Positions 1-4,914 of a stretch of DNA of 7,268 nt are shown here, one piece after another. Below the pieces are notes generated by a model that worked only from the letters and a program-made list of their open reading frames with translations, was not told the origin of the DNA and ran no database searches. Position 1 is the first letter of the stretch, and every line of letters begins with the position of its first letter. The stretch comes from an uncultured Dysosmobacter sp. (GTDB taxonomy: Bacteria; Bacillota; Clostridia; Oscillospirales; Oscillospiraceae). The stretch spans positions 1 to 7,268 of the forward strand of contig CAKSVQ010000115.1 of assembly GCA_934504065.1 (NCBI GenBank), given 5' to 3'. Made by a program: the position numbers and the translations under genes.

Positions 1-852
1 CACCGGGGCCGCATGGAGATCCGGGTGGACGTGAAGGGCATTTCCTGCCACGGCTCCGCCCCCGAGCGCGGTGACAACGCCATTTACAAAATGGCCGACA
101 TTCTGCAGGATGTCCGCGCCCTGAACGAAAACGGCGACGGCCCCTCCAATAAGGTCAAGGGCCTTGTGAAGATGCTCAATCCCGAGTACAACCCCGAGCA
201 TTATGAGGACGCCCAGTTCCTTGGCCGGGGCACCTGCACCACCTCCCAGATCTTCTACACCTCTCCCTCCCGCTGCGCCGTGGCGGACAGCTGCGCCATT
301 TCCATCGACCGCCGCATGACTGCGGGCGAGACGTGGGATTCCTGCCTCAAGGAGATCGAGGCGCTGCCCTCCGTCCAGAAGTACAAGGACGATGTGAAGG
401 TCAGCATGTATATGTATAACCGTCCCGCGTGGACGGGCACCGTGTATGAGACCGAGTGCTTCTTCCCCACGTGGATCAACAAGGAAAGCGCCGCCCACGT
501 GCAGGCCCTGATCGACGCTCACCATGCCCTGTGGGGCACGGAGCGCATCGGCCACGCCGACGCCGATCCCAAGAAGGACGCCATGCACCTGCGCAAGGGC
601 CGTCCCCTGACCGACAAGTGGACCTTCTCCACCAACTGCGTCTCCATTCAGGGCCGCTACGGCATCCCCTGCGTGGGCTTCGGCCCCGGCGCAGAGTCTC
701 AGGCCCACGCCCCCAACGAGATCACCTGGAAGCAGGATCTGGTGACCTGCGCCGCGCTGTACGCCGCTGTGCCCGGCCTGTACAAGACCGAGAACAAGAC
801 AGATGACGTGACAGAGTTCCGCCAGAGCCTGACCGATAACGACATTCAGTGA
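1..852 (+). CDS. ygeY: YgeY family M20 metallohydrolase, selenium-metabolism linked (5' partial)
   Basis: C-terminal 283 residues of a zinc-dependent M20 peptidase/deacylase-type hydrolase; the frame is open from base 1, so the true start lies upstream and the in-frame ATG at 13 is an internal Met. The fragment opens in the HRGR strand entering the dimerisation domain, followed by [10 protein letters not shown], whose His (visible residue 17) normally reaches into the partner subunit's active site. A basic [11 protein letters not shown] segment follows. Near the end, W-T-F-S-T-N and [15 protein letters not shown] carry the last metal-ligand His (visible residue 236). The first HxD ligands and the catalytic Glu pair are outside the window. 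YgeY sits in clusters with ygeX (diaminopropionate ammonia-lyase), ygeW, hyuA and molybdo-/selenoenzymes of purine breakdown. Its substrate is probably an amide or ureido intermediate, which is inference. It ends 46 bases before ygeW, so the two are probably co-transcribed. An ArgE/DapE-like M20 enzyme is the alternative, but the ygeW neighbour favours YgeY. Confidence 0.9.
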   Translation, partial: HRGRMEIRVDVKGISCHGSAPERGDNAIYKMADILQDVRALNENGDGPSNKVKGLVKMLNPEYNPEHYEDAQFLGRGTCTTSQIFYTSPSRCAVADSCAISIDRRMTAGETWDSCLKEIEALPSVQKYKDDVKVSMYMYNRPAWTGTVYETECFFPTWINKESAAHVQALIDAHHALWGTERIGHADADPKKDAMHLRKGRPLTDKWTFSTNCVSIQGRYGIPCVGFGPGAESQAHAPNEITWKQDLVTCAALYAAVPGLYKTENKTDDVTEFRQSLTDNDIQ

Positions 853-898
853 GTTTCCCTTTCACAACCGGATTTTAATCGATAAGGAGCAGAGAATT

Positions 899-2089
899 AT
901 GTCTAAGACCATTGAGCTTGCCAAGCATCTGGAAAAGCTGCACATCAACAATATGTACAAGTCCGATTTCTATTGGACCTGGGACAAAACCGACGAGGAG
1001 CTGGACGCCATCTTCACCGTGGCCGACGCCCTGCGGGACCTGCGCGAGCGCAACAAGTCCACCCGGATCTTTGATTCCGGCCTGGGCATCTCCATCTTCC
1101 GCGACAACTCCACCCGCACCCGCTTCTCCTTCGCCTCCGCCTGTAACCTGCTGGGCCTGACCGTGCAGGATCTGGACGAGAAGAAGAGCCAGATTGCCCA
1201 CGGTGAGACCGTCCGTGAGACGGCCAACATGGTCTCCTTCATGGCCGACGTCATCGGCATCCGCGACGATATGTACATCGGCGAGGGCCACAAGTACCAG
1301 AAGACCTTCATGGACGCCGTGAAGGAGGGCTACCGCGACGGCATTCTGGAGCAGCAGCCCACGCTGGTGAACCTCCAGTGCGATGTGGACCATCCCACGC
1401 AGGCCATGGCCGATATGCTGCACATCATCCACCAGTTCGGCGGCGTGGAAAACCTCAAGGGCAAGAAGATCGCCATGAGCTGGGCCTACTCTCCCTCTTA
1501 CGGCAAGCCCCTTTCCGTGCCGCAGGCCGTCATCGGCCTGATGACCCGCTTCGGCATGGACGTGGTGCTGGCCCATCCCGAGGGCTATGACGTGATGCCC
1601 GAGGTGGAGGAGATCGCCCGCAAGAATGCTGCTGCCACCGGAGGGTCCTACCGCAAGGTCTCCTCCATGGAAGAGGCCTTCGACGGTGCCGACATCGTTT
1701 ATCCCAAGAGCTGGGCGCCCTTTGCCGCCATGGAGCAGCGCACCAAGCTCTATCAGGCCGGGGATCAGGCCGGGATCGACGCGCTGGAAAAGCAGCTTCT
1801 GGCCCAGAACGCCCAGTTCAAGAACTGGACCTGCTCTGAGGAAATGATGAAGCGCACCAAAAACGGCAGCGCCCTTTACCTCCACTGCCTGCCCGCCGAC
1901 ATCACTGGCGTGAGCTGCAAGGAGGGCGAGGTGGACGCCTCCGTGTTCGACCGCTATCTGGTGCCCCTGTACAAGGAAGCCAGCTTCAAGCCCTATATCA
2001 TCGCCGCCATGATCATGATGAGCAAGGTAAAGGACCCCGTCTCTGCGCTGATGGCGCTGGATCAGGGCGGAAAGCGGAAGAACTTCTGA
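899..2089 (+). CDS. ygeW: Knotted carbamoyltransferase YgeW
   Basis: Complete 396-residue cytoplasmic carbamoyltransferase, about the size of E. coli YgeW. The start is fixed by AAGGAG at 884-889, nine bases before the ATG. The N-terminal carbamoyl-phosphate domain has the phosphate-binding S-T-R-T-R loop at residues 71-75, within F-R-D-N-S-T-R-T-R-F-S-F, and H-P-T-Q at 165-168. The C-terminal amino-acceptor domain carries L-H-C-L-P at 328-332, followed by A-D-I-T-G-V-S-C-x-x-G-E-V. These are the hallmark motifs of the aspartate/ornithine carbamoyltransferase superfamily. The YgeW branch has a knotted chain and is not ornithine- or aspartate-specific. It is thought to run in the catabolic direction, turning a ureido compound plus phosphate into an amine plus carbamoyl phosphate. 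Linkage to ygeY and to carbamate kinase fits this. Given the usual ygeX neighbour, 3-ureido-2-aminopropionate or a similar diaminopropionate derivative is a reasonable substrate guess, but the sequence does not prove it. Ornithine carbamoyltransferase is less likely because no arginine deiminase genes are adjacent. Confidence 0.93.
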   Translation: MSKTIELAKHLEKLHINNMYKSDFYWTWDKTDEELDAIFTVADALRDLRERNKSTRIFDSGLGISIFRDNSTRTRFSFASACNLLGLTVQDLDEKKSQIAHGETVRETANMVSFMADVIGIRDDMYIGEGHKYQKTFMDAVKEGYRDGILEQQPTLVNLQCDVDHPTQAMADMLHIIHQFGGVENLKGKKIAMSWAYSPSYGKPLSVPQAVIGLMTRFGMDVVLAHPEGYDVMPEVEEIARKNAAATGGSYRKVSSMEEAFDGADIVYPKSWAPFAAMEQRTKLYQAGDQAGIDALEKQLLAQNAQFKNWTCSEEMMKRTKNGSALYLHCLPADITGVSCKEGEVDASVFDRYLVPLYKEASFKPYIIAAMIMMSKVKDPVSALMALDQGGKRKNF

Positions 2090-2109
2090 TTTTTCTTTCT
2101 CTGACAGAA

Positions 2110-2147
2110 CCCCGCGCTCAAAGGCGCGGGGCTTCGGGAAGCCTTTT
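2110..2147 (+). other. Tandem hairpins in the ygeW-arcC gap, possible weak terminator or processing site
   Basis: A perfect 8-bp GC stem (2110-2117 with 2124-2131, loop TCAAAG) is followed at once by a second hairpin (2130-2134 GGCTT with 2139-2143 AAGCC, loop CGGG) and then only TTTT (2144-2147). The two share bases 2130-2131, so they compete slightly. The first has no U-tract and the second a short one, so together they look like a leaky terminator or an RNA-stabilising or processing element that sets the arcC level relative to ygeW. The structure is seen directly; the role is inferred. The rest of the 91-base gap contains the arcC ribosome binding site and no clear promoter. Confidence 0.6.
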
Positions 2148-2180
2148 CGACAATATCGTTAAAGAAGGGATACACCTCTT

Positions 2181-3116
2181 ATGGGTAAACGTATCGTCAT
2201 TGCTCTGGGCGGCAACGCACTGGGCAAGAATCTGCCGGAGCAGATGGCCGCTGTCAAGCACACGGCCAGAGCCATCGTGGATCTGATCGAGGCGGGCCAT
2301 GAGGTGGTCGTGGCCCACGGGAATGGCCCGCAGGTGGGCATGATCAACGTCGCCATGACGACTCTTTCCCGGGAAGATCCCACACACCCCATGGCGCCCA
2401 TGTCGGTGTGCACCGCCATGAGTCAGGGCTACATCGGCTATGACCTGCAAAACGCTTTGCGGGAAGAGCTTTTGAACCGCGGGATGCACAAGCCCGTGGC
2501 CACCATCCTCACACAGGTGGAGGTCGATCCGGACGACCCTGCCTTCCAAAACCCCACCAAGCCCATCGGCACCTTTATGACCGAGGCTGAGGCCGAGGAA
2601 ATGCGCCGCCGCGGCAACGCCGTGATGGAGGACGCGGGTCGGGGCTGGCGGCGGTGCGTGGCCTCTCCCCTGCCCAAGGCCATCGTGGAGATCGAGACCA
2701 TCCGCGCCCTGCTGCACACCGGGCAGGTGGCTATTGCCTGCGGCGGCGGCGGCATCCCCGTCTTCCCCACCGTGGGCAACCACCTCAAGGGCGCGGGCGC
2801 GGTGATCGACAAGGACTTTGCTTCCGAGCTGCTGGCCGAGGAGCTGGACGCCGACACGCTCATTATCCTCACCGCCGTGGAGAAGGTGGCCGTGAACTTC
2901 GGCAAACCCGACCAGCAGTGGCTGGACCACCTGACCCCTGCCGAGGCCCGGCGCTATGCCGCCGAGGGACAGTTCGCCCCCGGCTCCATGCTGCCCAAGG
3001 TACAGGCCGCCGCGAAGTTTGCCGAGAGCAAGCTCGGCCGCACTGCCCTGATCACCCTGCTGGAAAAGGCCAAAGCCGGGATCGCCGGAGAGACGGGTAC
3101 TTCTGTCTCTCAGTGA
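2181..3116 (+). CDS. arcC: Carbamate kinase
   Basis: Complete 311-residue cytoplasmic kinase of the amino-acid-kinase fold, typical in length for carbamate kinase. It transfers phosphate from carbamoyl phosphate to ADP, giving ATP and carbamate, which breaks down to ammonia and CO2. Visible motifs in order are I-A-L-G-G-N-A-L near residues 7-14, H-G-N-G-P-Q-V-G near 46-52 (phosphate binding), the P-V-A-T-I-L-T-Q-V-x-V-D-P-x-D-P-A-F segment typical of the protruding subdomain, the P-x-P-K-A-I-V-E lead-in to the nucleotide half, C-G-G-G-G-I-P-V at 187-194, V-I-D-K-D-F-A-S at 208-215 and the late P-G-S-M-L-P-K-V. The start is supported by AAAGAAGGGA at 2161-2170, ten bases before the ATG. It lies 91 bases after ygeW and before an intrinsic terminator, so it is the last gene of the catabolic unit. 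It most likely uses carbamoyl phosphate made by YgeW. It is the YqeA/ArcC-type enzyme; no arginine deiminase or ornithine carbamoyltransferase gene is visible in the window. Confidence 0.95.
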   Translation: MGKRIVIALGGNALGKNLPEQMAAVKHTARAIVDLIEAGHEVVVAHGNGPQVGMINVAMTTLSREDPTHPMAPMSVCTAMSQGYIGYDLQNALREELLNRGMHKPVATILTQVEVDPDDPAFQNPTKPIGTFMTEAEAEEMRRRGNAVMEDAGRGWRRCVASPLPKAIVEIETIRALLHTGQVAIACGGGGIPVFPTVGNHLKGAGAVIDKDFASELLAEELDADTLIILTAVEKVAVNFGKPDQQWLDHLTPAEARRYAAEGQFAPGSMLPKVQAAAKFAESKLGRTALITLLEKAKAGIAGETGTSVSQ

Positions 3117-3142
3117 CGCAAAAAGGTCGACCTGTCAAAAAC

Positions 3143-3186
3143 AACAGGAGAGCGGAGCGATCCGCACTCCTGTTTTGTCATTTTTT
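3143..3186 (+). terminator. Intrinsic terminator after arcC
   Basis: AACAGGAG (3143-3150) pairs with CTCCTGTT (3167-3174). After one A-A mismatch, GCGGA (3152-3156) pairs with TCCGC (3161-3165) around a GCGA (GNRA) tetraloop. T-rich sequence follows (TTTT at 3173-3176, then six T at 3181-3186). It starts 26 bases after the arcC stop and closes the ygeY-ygeW-arcC unit before the transporter promoter. Confidence 0.85.
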
Positions 3187-3194
3187 ACGTATCG

Positions 3195-3207
3195 CGCAAA
3201 ATTTGCG
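3195..3207. promoter_or_regulatory. Palindrome CGCAAAATTTGCG, possible operator
   Basis: A perfect inverted repeat with 6-bp arms (CGCAAA / TTTGCG) around a central A lies between the arcC terminator and the lipoprotein promoter, about 65 bases upstream of the -35. It has no U-tract and is not part of the terminator. The symmetry suggests a dimeric regulator site; no known regulator is assigned. Confidence 0.4.
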
Positions 3208-3243
3208 TGAAACTTGACGGAACATTTATGAAATTTCCACTTC

Positions 3244-3258
3244 ATTTTTCCGAAAAAT
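3244..3258. promoter_or_regulatory. AT-rich palindrome ATTTTTC-C-GAAAAAT just upstream of the -35, possible operator
   Basis: Perfect 7-bp arms flank a central C, ending 13 bases before the -35 hexamer (3272). Bases 3246-3258 match the Gram-positive PurR PurBox consensus (AWWWCCGAACWWT, from memory) at 11 of 13 positions, including the CCGAA core. A second CGAA lies at 3259-3262 in the same orientation, whereas classical PurR operators use inverted boxes. It may be a purine-responsive or other dimeric operator, or act simply as an A/T-rich UP-like element. Confidence 0.4.
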
Positions 3259-3271
3259 CGAAAAAAAGAAG

Positions 3272-3300
3272 TTGAAATTTTTTCTATATCCTTGTATGAT
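3272..3300 (+). promoter_or_regulatory. Sigma-A type promoter of the BMP lipoprotein gene
   Basis: TTGAAA (3272-3277), a 17-base spacer and TATGAT (3295-3300) form a near-consensus housekeeping promoter with A/T tracts upstream. Transcription should begin near 3307, giving a leader of about 50 bases before the ATG at 3359. It follows directly after the arcC terminator, so the lipoprotein gene is probably transcribed on its own. Confidence 0.8.
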
Positions 3301-3338
3301 GACAGTAGACGAGGTCATGCAAGACCCCGGTTCATCAT
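3296..3338. repeat. Inverted repeat ATGATGA / TCATCAT spanning the -10 and leader
   Basis: ATGATGA (3296-3302) and TCATCAT (3332-3338) are exact 7-bp inverted copies. A smaller GGTC/GACC dyad (3313-3316, 3323-3326) lies between them. The left arm overlaps the -10 and lies before the expected transcript start, so the outer arms would act on DNA, if they act at all; only the inner dyad would be in the RNA. It may be chance in an AT-rich leader. Confidence 0.3.
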
Positions 3339-3358
3339 TTTAAAGGAGGATTTTAAGA

Positions 3359-4642
3359 ATGAAGAAGTTCCTTGCAACGCTTCTCGCACTGGCCATGGTT
3401 CTCAGTCTGGCTGCCTGCGGCGGCAAGAGCGACGCCCCTGCTGCCTCGGACAACTCTGATAAGACCGAAGAGCCTGCCGCCAATCCCGCAGCGGACGTGA
3501 AGATCGGCCTGATCTGCGTCCACGATGAGAACTCCGGTTATGATGCAGCCCACATCGACGGTTTGAAGACCGCCTGCGCCGCTCTGGGCATCTCCGATTC
3601 CCAGATCATCATGAAGTACAACATCCCCGAGGACGAGACCTGCTATGACATGGCCGTCGAGCTGGCCGAGGCCGGCTGCGGCATCGTCTTCTCCGACTCT
3701 TACGGCCACCAGACCTATATGCAGCAGGCCGCTTCCGAGTTTGAGGATGTGACCTTTGTCTCCTGCACGGGCGACATGGCCGCCACCTCCGGTCTTTCCA
3801 ACCTGAAGAATATGTTCCCCTATACTTATGAGGCCCGTTATGTCTCCGGCGTAGTGGCCGGCATGAAGCTCAAGGAGCTGCTGGACGACGGCAAGATCAC
3901 CGATCCCTATGTCGGCTATGTGGGCGCGTTCCCCTATGCCGAGGTGGTCTGCGGCTACACCGCGTTCCTGCTGGGCATCCAGTCCATCGTCCCCGAGGCG
4001 CACATGGACGTGCAGTACACCAACTCCTGGTATGATCCCGTGGCTGAGGGTGAAGTCGCCAATGCTCTGATGAGCAAGGGCTGCGTCATCATCGGCCAGC
4101 ACGCCGACTCCACCGGTGCTCCCTCCGCCACGCAGGCTGTGAAGGATTCCGGCAAGGAAGTCTACTCCGTGGGCTACAACATCGACATGCTCTCCGTTGC
4201 TCCCACCGCCGCCCTGACCTCCGCTCAGAACAACTGGGCCGTGCTGTATCAGGCCACGCTGGAGAAGTTCATCGCTGGCGAAGAGATCCCCACCGACTAT
4301 GCCGCTGGCATCTCCGATGGCGCTGTGATGATCTCCGCTCTGGGCGAGAGCTGCGCCGAGGGCACTCAGGAAGCCGTTGACGCCGCTTGGGCCGCCATTA
4401 AGGACGGCAGCCTGAAGGTGTTCGATACCTCCAAGTTCACCTGCCAGCCCTCTTCCGACGGTTCCTATGAGGTGGACGCTGACGGTCATGTGACCTCCGC
4501 CTTCGGTCTGGACACCAACGGCGACTGGGTCAACGATTCCGGCGAGGCCATCGTGGACGGCGCTTTCCAGGAGTCCGTTCTGCGCTCCGCTCCTTACTTC
4601 ACCCTGCGGATCGACGGTATCACCGAGCTGAACAACAACTAA
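3359..4642 (+). CDS. BMP family ABC transporter substrate-binding lipoprotein
   Basis: Complete 427-residue extracellular solute receptor tethered to the membrane. The signal peptide has M-K-K, a hydrophobic core to residue 19 and a lipobox L-A-A-C (17-20), with Cys20 as the predicted lipidation site. A flexible Ala/Ser/Glu/Asp-rich linker runs to about residue 46. The mature domain starts with V-K-I-G-L-I-C-V-H-D-E-N-S-G-Y and contains the conserved N-S-W-Y-D-P (222-227), then P-Y-F-x-L-R-I-D-G-I near the C terminus. This is the Bmp/Med family (PnrA, BmpA and relatives), known mostly for binding nucleosides and related compounds. A D-T-N-G-D-W-V-N-D stretch (385-393) resembles a calcium-loop pattern and may be a surface insert. 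AAAGGAGGA at 3342-3350, eight bases before the ATG, fixes the start. It has its own promoter and terminator, unlike the ATPase and permease that follow, which should give the extra binding protein such importers usually need. The ligand is not readable; purines or nucleosides are likely given the neighbours. Confidence 0.92.
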   Translation: MKKFLATLLALAMVLSLAACGGKSDAPAASDNSDKTEEPAANPAADVKIGLICVHDENSGYDAAHIDGLKTACAALGISDSQIIMKYNIPEDETCYDMAVELAEAGCGIVFSDSYGHQTYMQQAASEFEDVTFVSCTGDMAATSGLSNLKNMFPYTYEARYVSGVVAGMKLKELLDDGKITDPYVGYVGAFPYAEVVCGYTAFLLGIQSIVPEAHMDVQYTNSWYDPVAEGEVANALMSKGCVIIGQHADSTGAPSATQAVKDSGKEVYSVGYNIDMLSVAPTAALTSAQNNWAVLYQATLEKFIAGEEIPTDYAAGISDGAVMISALGESCAEGTQEAVDAAWAAIKDGSLKVFDTSKFTCQPSSDGSYEVDADGHVTSAFGLDTNGDWVNDSGEAIVDGAFQESVLRSAPYFTLRIDGITELNNN

Positions 4643-4677
4643 GGTCAAGGCTGATATTCAGTTTTCCAAAAGGTTCC

Positions 4678-4720
4678 AAAGAGGGAACTGCCCGAAGGCA
4701 GTTCCCTCTTTCTTTTTCTT
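4678..4720 (+). terminator. Strong intrinsic terminator after the lipoprotein gene
   Basis: A perfect 14-bp stem (4678-4691 with 4698-4711; core GAGGGAACTGC / GCAGTTCCCTC) around a CCGAAG loop is followed by a T-rich tail (TTTCTTTTTCTT, 4709-4720). It lies 35 bases after the stop. GTTCC at 4673-4677 could pair with GGAAC at 4684-4688 as a weak competing helix, but the terminator is far more stable. It separates the binding-protein transcript from the ATPase/permease unit. Confidence 0.9.
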
Positions 4721-4796
4721 GTTGAAAATAGGTTGACCTTTCCTGCTTTTTCTGAAAATTTATGTGCAATCCTAACAATAATTTTGCCATTTGTGA

Positions 4797-4825
4797 TTTA
4801 CACGGGACAAAAAGCATGGTATACT
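4797..4825 (+). promoter_or_regulatory. Extended -10 promoter of the ABC ATPase/permease unit
   Basis: TTTACA (4797-4802), a 17-base spacer and TATACT (4820-4825), with TGG (4817-4819) giving an extended -10, make a near-consensus sigma-A promoter. Transcription should start near 4832. The in-frame ATG at 4762 lies upstream of this point and cannot be used on this transcript. A TTGACC at 4733-4738 has no good -10 at the right distance. Confidence 0.8.
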
Positions 4826-4854
4826 CCTTTTATAGACATCGACCTTTCGCATCA

Positions 4855-4906
4855 GCGCCGCTTCCCCGGCGCGTTTCCCATTTTACGCCAAGCACGGCAG
4901 GAAGGA
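4855..4906 (+). promoter_or_regulatory. Leader hairpin and start-deciding ribosome binding site of the ATPase gene
   Basis: The leader of about 80 bases holds one perfect 6-bp hairpin (GCGCCG 4855-4860 with CGGCGC 4867-4872, loop CTTCCC). Its ribosome binding site, AGGAAGGA, is at 4899-4906. The site ends eight bases before TTG 4915, an ideal distance, while it overlaps the ATG at 4906 and cannot serve it. The hairpin is too small and lacks a U-tract, so it does not look like a riboswitch; no known riboswitch fold is recognised here. Confidence 0.65.
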
Positions 4907-4914
4907 TGGTCATT

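Noticed and set aside
13..15. ATG at 13 as the start of the first gene
   Set aside because: The frame is open back to base 1 and the preceding H-R-G-R is part of the conserved M20 sequence; there is no room for, or sign of, a ribosome binding site, so the gene is truncated by the window edge.
875..1885. A 336-residue minus-strand open frame opposite ygeW
   Set aside because: Low-complexity His/Gly/Leu/Val composition, no recognisable domain, and full overlap with the well-supported ygeW gene. The similar minus-strand frames at 2118-2930, 5107-5700 and 5773-6573 are rejected for the same reason.
2654..3217. A plus-strand open frame in another phase overlapping the end of arcC
   Set aside because: Arg/Gly/Pro-rich out-of-frame translation of arcC that runs through the terminator; no motif and no ribosome binding site.
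3214..3242. A second promoter from TTGACG at 3214-3219
   Set aside because: No acceptable -10 hexamer lies 16-18 bases downstream; the TTGAAA/TATGAT pair at 3272-3300 is much better.
3353..4648. A 431-residue open frame on the minus strand, almost exactly opposite the lipoprotein gene
   Set aside because: It mirrors the real gene: C/G-ending codons on the plus strand remove stops on the other. It is rich in Gly/His/Val/Leu with no family motif, and the plus-strand gene has a promoter, ribosome binding site, signal peptide and terminator.
4672..4711. Regulated antitermination after the lipoprotein gene
   Set aside because: The alternative helix (GTTCC with GGAAC) is only about five pairs against a perfect 14-bp terminator stem, so it is unlikely to compete.
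4832..4914. A riboswitch in the ATPase leader
   Set aside because: The leader is only about 80 bases with one 6-bp hairpin, no terminator/antiterminator pair and no purine-riboswitch core that I can recognise.
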